Shown here one piece after another: positions 18,240-25,831 of a stretch of 64,000 nt of DNA. The stretch's first letter is position 1; every line of letters starts with the position of its first letter. Origin of the DNA: an uncultured Bacteroides sp. (GTDB lineage: Bacteria; Bacteroidota; Bacteroidia; Bacteroidales; Bacteroidaceae). The DNA lies in the NCBI RefSeq assembly GCF_902491285.1, contig NZ_CABUHK010000011.1, positions 25,103-89,102 of the forward strand, written 5' to 3'. Under the pieces are notes generated by a model. The model was not told the DNA's origin. It saw nothing but the letters and a program-made list of their open reading frames with translations, and did not search any database. The position numbers and the translations under genes were made by a program.

Positions 18240-19280
18240 ATGAAAAAGTACTTTTTTTATTTGAGCATCGCTTTGGTAGCCTTTGTCGTTGCTTCTTGTG
18301 GTCTGAAAGGAAACCACACTTCTAGTGGACGTGCATACGAGCTTTTGGTAGTAGTAGATCACGGTGTTTGGGATCGTGCAGCCGGAAGGGCTTTGCATGA
18401 TGCACTCGATTCTGATATGCCCGGTTTGCCGCAATCGGAACCTTCTTTCCGTATCATGTACACTTCACCGAAAGATTATGATTCTACGTTGAAGTTGATA
18501 CGTAACATTATTATTGTAGACATACAGGATATATATACGAAGGCTTCTTTCAAATACGCGAAAGATGTGTATGCTAATCCGCAGATGATTCTGACTATCC
18601 AGGCTCCGAACGAAGAGGAGTTCGAGAAGTTTGTGGAAGAAAACAAAAAGACGATTGTAGACTTCTTTACCCGTGCGGAAATGAACCGTCAGATTACTTT
18701 GCTCGAAGAGAAGCACAGCAATTTTATCTCACAGAAGGTGGATAGCCTTTTCGGATGCAACATCTGGCTGCCTGCCGAGTTGACCAACTCCAAGACGGGC
18801 GAAGACTTCTTCTGGGCTTCTACCAATACGGGCACTGCCGACCGTAACTTTGTAATGTACTCTTATCCTTATACTGATAAGGATACGTTTACTAAAGAAT
18901 ATTTCGTTCACAAGCGTGACTCCGTGATGCAAGCCAATATTCCCGGATTCAAAGAAGGCGTTTATATGTCGACCGACAGCTTGCTGACTGATGTCCGTCC
19001 CATCAACGTACAGAACAGCTACACACTCGAAGCGCGCGGACTGTGGCGTATGAAAGGCGACTTCATGGGTGGTCCGTATGTATCGCATACTCGCCTGGAC
19101 GAGAAAAACCAGCGGATTATTACAGCAGAAATATTTGTTTATTCACCGGATAAAATGAAACGCAACCTGGTTCGCCAGATGGAAGCATCCCTTTATACAC
19201 TGAAACTTCCGAATGAAGTTCAGCAGAATCAGATTCCATTGGGTGGAGTAACCAAAGGGGCGGAACAAACTAATAAATAA
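18240..19280 (+). CDS. DUF4837 family lipoprotein
   Basis: A 346-residue protein with a lipoprotein signal ending VASC (Cys20). The mature protein opens with GRAYELLVVVDHGVWD and contains the RNIIIVDIQD and MTIQAPN-like segments typical of DUF4837, a family of Bacteroidetes lipoproteins of unknown function. It sits 18 bp after rlmN and 4 bp before pdxA and is presumably co-transcribed with both. No catalytic motif is apparent. Confidence 0.85.
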   Translation: MKKYFFYLSIALVAFVVASCGLKGNHTSSGRAYELLVVVDHGVWDRAAGRALHDALDSDMPGLPQSEPSFRIMYTSPKDYDSTLKLIRNIIIVDIQDIYTKASFKYAKDVYANPQMILTIQAPNEEEFEKFVEENKKTIVDFFTRAEMNRQITLLEEKHSNFISQKVDSLFGCNIWLPAELTNSKTGEDFFWASTNTGTADRNFVMYSYPYTDKDTFTKEYFVHKRDSVMQANIPGFKEGVYMSTDSLLTDVRPINVQNSYTLEARGLWRMKGDFMGGPYVSHTRLDEKNQRIITAEIFVYSPDKMKRNLVRQMEASLYTLKLPNEVQQNQIPLGGVTKGAEQTNK

Positions 19281-19284
19281 AAAC

Positions 19285-20379
19285 ATGGAAGATAGCAAAA
19301 TAAGAATTGGCATTACCCAGGGAGATATAAACGGGGTAGGCTATGAAGTGATTTTAAAGACATTTTCAGACCCTACCATGTTGGAACTTTGCACTCCGAT
19401 TATTTACGGTTCACCGAAAGTGGCTGCTTATCATCGGAAAGCATTGGATATACAGACTAATTTCAGTATCATCAATACGGCTTCCGAAGCGGGATACAAC
19501 CGTTTGAGTGTATTGAACTGTACGGATGATGAAGTGAAAGTGGAATTTTCCAAACCCGACCCCGAAGCGGGGAAAGCTGCCTTGGGAGCTTTGGAACGTG
19601 CCATTGAAGATTATCGCGAAGGGCTGATTGATGTAATCGTGACTGCTCCTATCAACAAACATACGATTCATTCGGAAGAATTTTCATTCCCCGGACATAC
19701 GGAGTATATCGAAGAGCGTCTGGGCAATGGCGAGAAGTCATTGATGATTCTGATGAAGAATGATTTCCGCGTGGCGTTGGTGACAACGCATATCCCTGTC
19801 AGGGAGATTGCGACCGCGATTACCAAAGAACTGATTCAGGAGAAACTGATGATATTCCATCATTGCCTGAAACAGGATTTCGGTATCGGTGCACCGCGCA
19901 TTGCAGTGCTGTCACTCAATCCTCATGCTGGAGACGGTGGTTTGCTGGGCATGGAAGAACAGGAAATAATTATTCCTGCCATGAAGGAAATGGAAGAAAA
20001 AGGAATCCTTTGTTATGGCCCTTATGCGGCCGACGGCTTTATGGGTTCGGGTAATTATATTCATTTCGACGGTATCCTGGCTATGTATCACGACCAGGGG
20101 CTGGCTCCGTTCAAGGCGTTGGCTATGGACGATGGCGTGAACTATACGGCAGGTCTGCCGGTAGTGCGCACTTCTCCGGCTCATGGCACCGCTTATGACA
20201 TTGCAGGCCAGGGGCTGGCAAGTGAAGATTCTTTCCGCCAGGCAATCTACGTTGCCATCGACGTGTTCCGCAATCGCCAACGGGAGAAAGCGGCTCGTAC
20301 CAATCCATTAAGGAAACAGTATTACGAGAAACGGGATGATAGTGACAAACTAAAACTGGATACAGTAGACGAAGATTAA
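19285..20379 (+). CDS. pdxA: 4-hydroxythreonine-4-phosphate dehydrogenase
   Basis: A 364-residue NAD-dependent enzyme of the DXP-dependent pyridoxal 5'-phosphate pathway. It oxidises 4-phosphohydroxy-threonine. Motifs: GITQGDINGVGYE at the N-terminus, PINKH, FPGHTEYIEE, LNPHAGDGG (metal-ligand His), MYHDQG (metal-ligand His) and RTSPAHGTAYDIAG. All expected metal-binding histidines are present. The C-terminal ~30 residues are charged and probably disordered. The gene is 4 bp after the DUF4837 gene and is followed by a short inverted repeat before the sigma-54 activator. Confidence 0.96.
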   Translation: MEDSKIRIGITQGDINGVGYEVILKTFSDPTMLELCTPIIYGSPKVAAYHRKALDIQTNFSIINTASEAGYNRLSVLNCTDDEVKVEFSKPDPEAGKAALGALERAIEDYREGLIDVIVTAPINKHTIHSEEFSFPGHTEYIEERLGNGEKSLMILMKNDFRVALVTTHIPVREIATAITKELIQEKLMIFHHCLKQDFGIGAPRIAVLSLNPHAGDGGLLGMEEQEIIIPAMKEMEEKGILCYGPYAADGFMGSGNYIHFDGILAMYHDQGLAPFKALAMDDGVNYTAGLPVVRTSPAHGTAYDIAGQGLASEDSFRQAIYVAIDVFRNRQREKAARTNPLRKQYYEKRDDSDKLKLDTVDED

Positions 20380-20391
20380 CGATTAACGGGG

Positions 20392-20450
20392 TAGTGGTTA
20401 GTGATTAACTGTTACTAATTGGGCGGTTAATCACTAATCGCTAACCACTA
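20392..20450 (+). repeat. Inverted repeat between pdxA and the sigma-54 activator
   Basis: 20392-20409 (TAGTGGTTAGTGATTAAC) pairs with 20426-20450, which holds the complement plus a 7-nt insertion/duplication (ATCGCTA). The sequence fills nearly the whole spacer. It may act as a weak transcription stop or RNA-stabilising hairpin; it lacks a T-run. Confidence 0.6.
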
Positions 20451-20463
20451 AACCCTAAACGAA

Positions 20464-21708
20464 GTGACAAGAGCGGAGATACAACAAGTGAAACAGCGTT
20501 TCGGTATTATTGGTAATACCGAAGCATTGTCACGTGCCATCGATGTTGCCATTCAGGTAGCTCCTACCGATTTGTCCGTGCTGATTACGGGAGAAAGCGG
20601 TGTCGGAAAGGAGAGTTTTCCACAGATTATTCATCAATACAGCCGGAGAAAGCACGGACAGTATATTGCTGTCAACTGCGGAGCTATCCCGGAGGGTACG
20701 ATTGATTCCGAACTGTTCGGTCATGAGAAAGGCGCTTTTACCGGTGCTATCGGTGAGCGGAAAGGATATTTCGGTGAAGCGGACGGCGGTACTATTTTCC
20801 TTGACGAAGTAGGGGAGTTACCGATGCCTACCCAGGCGCGTTTGCTTCGTGTACTGGAGAGCGGTGAGTTTCTGAAAGTAGGTTCGTCCAAAGTGCAGAA
20901 GACGGACGTGCGTATTGTGGCGGCTACCAATGTCAACCTTGTACAGGCCATTTCAGAGGGACGTTTCCGTGAAGACTTATATTATCGGTTGAATACCGTG
21001 CCCATTCAGATACCGCCTTTGCGTGAGCGGGGAGAAGACGTATTTCTGTTGTTCCGTAAATTTGCGGCGGACTTTGCGGAGAAGTACCGGATGCCGGCTA
21101 TTCAGTTGACAGAGGATGCGAAAAAGGAACTGCTGGCTTATTCATGGCCGGGCAACGTGCGCCAGTTGAAGAATATCACGGAGCAGATTTCGATTATCGA
21201 AACGAACAGGGAGATTAACGCTGCTATCTTGCAGACCTATCTTCCTACTCAAAATATGCAACGCCTCCCTGCATTGATGGGAACGCGTGAAAGTAAAGGC
21301 TTTGAAAGCGAACGGGAAATTCTTTATTCCGTTCTGTTTGATATGCGTCAGGAAGTGGCCGAACTTAAGAAGATGGTGCACAACCTGATGGCTGAACGTG
21401 CCGGACAGGTGGGCCAGGTAGGAGCGGTAGTTGCTACTCCGGTGGTGACGGCCTCTCATCAACCGTCCGTGCCTGCCATTATCCATGCCGTACAGCAACC
21501 TCAACCCGCTGTTTGCAGGGAGGATGATGACATACAGGATACGGAAGAGTATGTCGAAGAAGCTCCTTTGTCACTGGATGAAGTAGAAAAAGAGATGATT
21601 CGCAAAGCGCTTGAAAGGCATCACGGAAAACGAAAGAGTGCCGCCAAGGATTTGAATATTTCTGAGCGTACACTTTATAGAAAAATAAAAGAATATGATT
21701 TGGATTAA
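20464..21708 (+). CDS. Sigma-54-dependent Fis-family transcription activator
   Basis: A 414-residue regulator with the AAA+ sigma-54 activation domain directly at the N-terminus and no receiver, PAS or GAF domain. Walker A GESGVGKES lies at 43-51, the sigma-54 contact loop GAFTGA at 90-95, Walker B TIFLDE at 110-115, then the YYRLNTVPIQIPPLRER sensor region. A ~100-residue linker is followed by a Fis-type HTH at 389-413 (KSAAKDLNISERTLYRKIKE). GTG at 20464 is the start, giving MTRAEIQ. Lacking an input domain, it is probably controlled by expression, the linker or a partner. It overlaps lptE by 14 bp; targets are unknown and no -24/-12 promoter was recognised in the window. Confidence 0.92.
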   Translation: MTRAEIQQVKQRFGIIGNTEALSRAIDVAIQVAPTDLSVLITGESGVGKESFPQIIHQYSRRKHGQYIAVNCGAIPEGTIDSELFGHEKGAFTGAIGERKGYFGEADGGTIFLDEVGELPMPTQARLLRVLESGEFLKVGSSKVQKTDVRIVAATNVNLVQAISEGRFREDLYYRLNTVPIQIPPLRERGEDVFLLFRKFAADFAEKYRMPAIQLTEDAKKELLAYSWPGNVRQLKNITEQISIIETNREINAAILQTYLPTQNMQRLPALMGTRESKGFESEREILYSVLFDMRQEVAELKKMVHNLMAERAGQVGQVGAVVATPVVTASHQPSVPAIIHAVQQPQPAVCREDDDIQDTEEYVEEAPLSLDEVEKEMIRKALERHHGKRKSAAKDLNISERTLYRKIKEYDLD

Positions 21709-22222
21709 GAAGATAACACGCCCTTTGCTACTGGTCGTTCTGCCGGTAGTGGTCATTGCGTGCACTGTTTCCTATAAGTTTAACGGTTCATCTATCAACT
21801 ACGATAAGGTGAAGACGATTTCTATTGCCGACTTCCCGATCAAGTCGGAGTACGTATATGCTCCGCTGGCAACGAAGTTTAATGAGGACTTGAAAGATAT
21901 ATTTATCCGTCAGACCCGTCTGCAACTGTTGAAACCGAACCAGAATGCAGACTTGCAGATTGAGGGCGAAATCACGGGATACAATCAGTACAACCAGGCA
22001 GTATCCGCCGATGGTTATTCTTCGGAAACGAAGCTGACCATTACGGTCAATGTCCGTTTTGTCAACAACACCAACCACGCCGAGGACTTCGAACAACAAT
22101 TCTCCGCTTTCCGTGTCTACGACTCCAGCCAATTGCTGACTGCCGTACAGGACGGGTTAATTGCCGAAATGTCTAAAGAGATAACCGATCAAATATTCAA
22201 TGCAACCGTAGCAAACTGGTAA
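21695..22222 (+). CDS. lptE: LPS assembly lipoprotein LptE
   Basis: A 175-residue outer-membrane lipoprotein, signal ending VVIAC (Cys23). It matches the Bacteroidetes LptE family (start of mature TVSYKFNGSSINYDKVKTIS, then NADLQIEGEITGYN and AVSADGYSSETKLTITVNVR). LptE plugs the LptD barrel that delivers lipopolysaccharide to the cell surface. The gene begins inside the 3' end of the sigma-54 activator (14-bp overlap) and is followed 5 bp later by the TPR-like gene, so translation is probably coupled. Confidence 0.87.
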   Translation: MIWIKKITRPLLLVVLPVVVIACTVSYKFNGSSINYDKVKTISIADFPIKSEYVYAPLATKFNEDLKDIFIRQTRLQLLKPNQNADLQIEGEITGYNQYNQAVSADGYSSETKLTITVNVRFVNNTNHAEDFEQQFSAFRVYDSSQLLTAVQDGLIAEMSKEITDQIFNATVANW

Positions 22223-22227
22223 TATAA

Positions 22228-22986
22228 ATGACTTCTGCTAACTTTCAACAATGGATTCAGCATCCTGAAACGCTGAACAGGGATACTTTGTACGAACTGC
22301 GCAATCTTCTTGCAAGATATCCGTATTTTCAGTCGCTCCGCTTGTTGTATCTCAAGAATCTGTATATTCTCCATGATATTAATTTCGGCGGGGAACTGCG
22401 GAAAGCCATTCTTTATATCGCCGACAGACGGAAACTGTTTCAATTGATTGAAGGAAGCCGTTTTGATCTCCAATCCCGGAAAAAGGGGGTGCCCCTGGCG
22501 GAAGTACTGAAGGATGAACCTTCCGTAGACCGTACACTGGCATTGATTGATGCTTTCTTGTCTACGGCTCCCGAAGAAGTGACCGCCCAAACCGGATTTG
22601 ATTATTCGGTGGATTATACTTCTTATTTGCTCGAAGAGGTTCCCGCGGCGGATGAATCGGTAGAAGAAGCACCTAAATTGAAGGGATTCGAACTGATTGA
22701 CGACTTTATAGAAAAGAGCGAAAGCGACTCTCCCCGTACAATGAAACTTTTGCGGGAAGAAGCGGAGGAATCTGTTACCCCTTCGGACGAAGCAAGTGCG
22801 GAAGAAGAGGAAGATGATAGCTGTTTTACAGAAACCTTGGCTAAAATCTATGTTAAACAGCAACGATATTCAAAAGCTCTTGAAATAATTAAAAAATTAA
22901 GCTTGAAATATCCAAAAAAAAATGCTTACTTTGCAGACCAAATCAGATTTTTGGAGAAATTGATTATTAACGCTAATTCAAAATAA
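22228..22986 (+). CDS. Conserved hypothetical protein with C-terminal TPR-like motif
   Basis: A 252-residue soluble protein without signal peptide. The N-terminal ~100 residues are helical (LRNLLARYPYFQSLRLLYLK). The centre (about 150-195) is strongly acidic and low-complexity (REEAEESVTPSDEASAEEEE). The end carries one clear TPR-like pair (ETLAKIYVKQQRYSKALEII, KKLSLKYPKKNAYFADQI). I recognise it only as a Bacteroidales protein encoded between lptE and secG. The tight spacing (5 bp and 6 bp) suggests a role at the envelope export machinery, which is inference. Confidence 0.7.
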   Translation: MTSANFQQWIQHPETLNRDTLYELRNLLARYPYFQSLRLLYLKNLYILHDINFGGELRKAILYIADRRKLFQLIEGSRFDLQSRKKGVPLAEVLKDEPSVDRTLALIDAFLSTAPEEVTAQTGFDYSVDYTSYLLEEVPAADESVEEAPKLKGFELIDDFIEKSESDSPRTMKLLREEAEESVTPSDEASAEEEEDDSCFTETLAKIYVKQQRYSKALEIIKKLSLKYPKKNAYFADQIRFLEKLIINANSK

Positions 22987-22992
22987 CTAAAA

Positions 22993-23388
22993 ATGTACTT
23001 ATTATTCGTTATCTTAATGGTGATTGCAGCCCTGTTGATGTGCTTCATCGTGCTGATTCAGAACTCTAAAGGAGGCGGACTTGCTTCCGGTTTTTCTTCA
23101 TCTAACGCTATTATGGGCGTACGCAAGACTACAGATTTTCTGGAAAAAGCAACATGGGGGCTGGCCATCTTCATGGTTGTAATGAGCATTGCTACCGCTT
23201 ATGTTATTCCTCGTTCTGCTGTTGCTACAGATGCAGTGTTGGAACAAGCACAGAAAGAACAACAAACTAACCCGTATAACTTACCCGCAGGTACGGCTGC
23301 GCCTCAGTCTGAAGCTCCTGCTACTAACGCACCTGCTACGGAAACTCCGGCACCGGCTGCTGAAACTCCTGCTCCTGCTGCTGAGTAA
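22993..23388 (+). CDS. secG: Preprotein translocase subunit SecG
   Basis: A 131-residue subunit of the SecYEG channel. Two transmembrane helices (about 3-23 and 54-74) flank the conserved loop NSKGGGLASGFSSSNAIMG. The C-terminal ~50 residues form an Ala/Pro/Glu/Thr-rich tail with a near-duplicate AETPAPA unit at the end, longer than in E. coli SecG and probably disordered in the periplasm. It lies 6 bp after the TPR-like gene and is followed by a terminator at 23426. secA is at 3040-6360 in this window. Confidence 0.93.
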   Translation: MYLLFVILMVIAALLMCFIVLIQNSKGGGLASGFSSSNAIMGVRKTTDFLEKATWGLAIFMVVMSIATAYVIPRSAVATDAVLEQAQKEQQTNPYNLPAGTAAPQSEAPATNAPATETPAPAAETPAPAAE

Positions 23389-23425
23389 TTCGCTTCGGGT
23401 TATAGAGATATTTGGGTAAAACCAT

Positions 23426-23456
23426 TCATGAGAGAGCGGAAAACGTTCTCTCATGA
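23426..23456 (+). terminator. Intrinsic terminator after secG
   Basis: 13-nt arms 23426-23438 (TCATGAGAGAGCG) and 23444-23456, one G-T pair, loop GAAAA, followed by TTTTTTTAT. It closes the sigma-54 activator-lptE-secG unit. Confidence 0.88.
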
Positions 23457-23466
23457 TTTTTTATAT

Positions 23467-23544
23467 AGGCACGGATTACACGGAATTACACGGTTTTTGA
23501 TTAATCAATCTCTTAAAATCGTGAAATCCGTGTCATCCGTGCCT
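23467..23544 (+). repeat. Interspersed inverted repeat, copy 1
   Basis: 23467-23493 begins AGGCACGGATTACACGG and 23519-23544 ends ATCCGTGTCATCCGTGCCT; the arms are largely complementary. A diverged member of the same family lies at 25427-25506 (AGGTACAGATGACATGG ... TGTTATCTGTACCT). Both are followed by GAAT and an A/T-rich tail and stand just after a gene 3' end. Confidence 0.75.
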
Positions 23545-23569
23545 GAATATTATAATAAAACTATCTTAT

Positions 23570-23603
23570 TTTGATGAAAACAATGGAGATTTAATTAACT
23601 TTG
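23570..23603 (+). promoter_or_regulatory. Probable promoter of the MFS gene at 23644
   Basis: TTTG at 23570-23573 and TAACTTTG at 23596-23603, spacer 22 nt, 41 nt before the ATG. Confidence 0.6.
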
Positions 23604-23643
23604 TTGCCCGTTATGATATTATTAATTACCTTAAAATATAACA

Positions 23644-25032
23644 ATGACAGAACAATTGAAAAAGAAATTGAATGACTCCGCAGTACTACGCTGGAGTGTT
23701 CTAGCATTGGTCGCATTTACTATGCTATGCGGCTATTTCCTCACTGACGTAATGTCTCCGCTCAAACCCATGCTCGAAAAAGAATTATTATGGGATAGTC
23801 TTGATTACGGTTTCTTCACGAGTGCTTACGGCTGGTTTAATGTATTCCTGCTGATGTTGATTTTCGGCGGTATCATTCTGGATAAGATGGGTGTCCGCTT
23901 TACCGGAATGGGAGCGTGTATGTTGATGGTTTTGGGTTGCGGATTAAAATATTATGCAATTTCTACGACCTTTCCGGAAGGTGCCATGCTTTTCGGATTC
24001 AAGACGCAAGTTACTTTGGCTGCATTGGGATATGCCATCTTCGGCGTTGGCGTGGAGATTGCGGGTATCACTGTTTCCAAGATTATCGTGAAGTGGTTCA
24101 AAGGCAAGGAGATGGCATTGGCTATGGGACTTGAAATGGCTACGGCGCGTATCGGAACAACCTTGGCAATGGTGATGACAGTGCCCTTGGCTGACTTTTT
24201 CGGATATACGGATGAGAGCGGTGCATTCCATACCAATATTCCTGCTCCGATTCTGTTTTGCCTGATAATGTTGTGTGTCGGTACGATTGCTTTCTTCATT
24301 TATACTTTCTACGATAAGAAACTGGACGCATCTCTGGACGCAGAGGGCTTGGAGCCGGAAGAGCCGTTCCGTATGAAAGATATCGTATATATTGTCACAA
24401 ACAAAGGATTCTGGTTGATTGCACTGTTATGTGTGTTGTTTTATTCGGCGGTATTCCCGTTTATCAAGTATGCAGCCGATTTGATGGTGCAGAAATATAA
24501 CGTAGATCCGAAGCTGGCGGGAACAATCCCCGGATTGCTGCCGATTGGTGCTATTGTGTTGACCCCGTTGTTCGGTTCGTTGTATGACCGTATCGGTAAG
24601 GGAGCTACCTTGATGGTGATAGGTTCTGTCATGTTGATTTTTGTACATACCATGTTTGCTTTGCCTATCTTGAATGTGTGGTGGTTCGCTACTATCATTA
24701 TGATTATCTTAGGTTTTGCTTTCTCACTGGTGCCTTCGGCTATGTGGCCTTCTGTTCCGAAGATTATTCCGGAAAAACAGTTGGGTACGGCTTATGCCCT
24801 GATCTTTTGGGTGCAGAACTGGGGATTGATGGGTGTACCTTTGTTGATCGGATGGGTGTTGAACTCTTATTGTAAAGGTCCGGTGGTAGATGGTGCACAG
24901 ACTTATGACTATACGTTGCCGATGAGTATTTTTGCTCTCTTTGGGGTATTGGCCCTGATCGTTGCTCTGATGTTGAAAGCGGAGAACAGGAAGAAAGGTT
25001 ACGGACTGGAAGAAGCAAATATTCAGAAGTAA
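23644..25032 (+). CDS. MFS transporter
   Basis: A 462-residue inner-membrane carrier with about 12 transmembrane helices in two halves split by a polar loop (about 220-245, YDKKLDASLDAEGLEPEE). An MFS signature is seen at the helix 2-3 loop (GGIILDKMGVRFTGM) and helix 8-9 loop (FGSLYDRIGKGATLM). The nearest eukaryotic-style resemblance I can name is the MFSD1-like group, but the substrate cannot be read from sequence. It has its own promoter and is followed 7 bp later by a PqqD-type gene, which may share its transcript. Confidence 0.85.
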   Translation: MTEQLKKKLNDSAVLRWSVLALVAFTMLCGYFLTDVMSPLKPMLEKELLWDSLDYGFFTSAYGWFNVFLLMLIFGGIILDKMGVRFTGMGACMLMVLGCGLKYYAISTTFPEGAMLFGFKTQVTLAALGYAIFGVGVEIAGITVSKIIVKWFKGKEMALAMGLEMATARIGTTLAMVMTVPLADFFGYTDESGAFHTNIPAPILFCLIMLCVGTIAFFIYTFYDKKLDASLDAEGLEPEEPFRMKDIVYIVTNKGFWLIALLCVLFYSAVFPFIKYAADLMVQKYNVDPKLAGTIPGLLPIGAIVLTPLFGSLYDRIGKGATLMVIGSVMLIFVHTMFALPILNVWWFATIIMIILGFAFSLVPSAMWPSVPKIIPEKQLGTAYALIFWVQNWGLMGVPLLIGWVLNSYCKGPVVDGAQTYDYTLPMSIFALFGVLALIVALMLKAENRKKGYGLEEANIQK

Positions 25033-25039
25033 TAAGACT

Positions 25040-25387
25040 ATGGCTGCTAAAGAGAAAATAAACCTGTTAGAGGTCATTCCCTGTCGCAGTGAACATATTA
25101 CAGCAGAACGGGAAGGAGAGACTATTGTGCTCTCCTTTCCCCGTTTTAAGTATTCGTGGATGCAACGCTTGCTCGTGCCGAAGGGAATGTCGAAAGAGCA
25201 TCATGTGCATTTGGAAGAACACGGTACGACTGTATGGGAGCTGATAGACGGAAAACGCACGGTTCGCGAGATTATAGAAGAACTTGCAGGGCATTTTCAG
25301 AATGAAGCGGGTTATGAGTCGCGCGTATCTGCTTATCTGTATCAGATGCGGAAAGATGGATTTATAAAGTTGATGGTGCCGACGTAG
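25040..25387 (+). CDS. PqqD family protein
   Basis: A 115-residue small protein of the PqqD/RRE (RiPP recognition element) fold. The winged-helix core is visible in VHLEEHGTTVWELIDGKRTV, REIIEELAGHF and the final YLYQMRKDGFIKLM. In RiPP and PQQ pathways this domain binds a precursor peptide and hands it to a radical-SAM enzyme. Here no radical-SAM maturase or precursor is adjacent (rlmN is unrelated), so it is an orphan. It follows the MFS gene by 7 bp. Confidence 0.82.
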   Translation: MAAKEKINLLEVIPCRSEHITAEREGETIVLSFPRFKYSWMQRLLVPKGMSKEHHVHLEEHGTTVWELIDGKRTVREIIEELAGHFQNEAGYESRVSAYLYQMRKDGFIKLMVPT

Positions 25388-25426
25388 CGTCGGAGCAAGG
25401 TTTTCCAATCGGTATGTTGGCATTTT

Positions 25427-25506
25427 AGGTACAGATGACATGGATTACGCTGTTGCTTTATACGGTCATATTTCAGAAAACCGTGGATTTCATGTTATCT
25501 GTACCT
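25427..25506 (+). repeat. Interspersed inverted repeat, copy 2
   Basis: Arms 25427-25449 (AGGTACAGATGACATGG...) and 25482-25506 (...CATGTTATCTGTACCT). It is the same family as 23467-23544 but diverged. It lies between the PqqD gene and a convergent small gene, where it could stop transcription from either side. Confidence 0.65.
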
Positions 25507-25522
25507 GAATTTTAATTATCGT

Positions 25523-25807
25523 TTATTTGATGAATGCAGCCCAAAATATTATGGCAATTGCAACCAATACGCCCATAATGATGAGCGTTCCCCATACAAA
25601 ATAGTTACTGTCTTTTTCCTTTTTCTTTTCAGAATCTTGGATGATACGCCCCATTTCTTCCGACGTTGTATCAGGCAACGAGGAATGTCCGCCGACTTGG
25701 TTCATATGCTTTAACTTCTCGCTGGTACGTTCGCGTCGCAGGCGGGAAGCCTCCCGCCCTTCGCTTAACCGACGTATCATATCGAGCATATGTCCTTCAC
25801 CACCCAT
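25523..25807 (-). CDS. Small membrane protein of unknown function
   Basis: A 94-residue protein with a charged, Arg/Glu/Lys-rich N-terminal half (residues 1-68) and one C-terminal transmembrane helix (about 70-92, FVWGTLIIMGVLVAIAIIFW). A tail-anchored topology with the charged part in the cytoplasm is likely. It follows the DUF4831 gene by 24 bp on the same strand and is probably co-transcribed. No family is recognised. Confidence 0.7.
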   Translation of the reverse strand: MGGEGHMLDMIRRLSEGREASRLRRERTSEKLKHMNQVGGHSSLPDTTSEEMGRIIQDSEKKKEKDSNYFVWGTLIIMGVLVAIAIIFWAAFIK

Positions 25808-25831
25808 ATTCTTTTCTTTTTTAAAGGTTTC

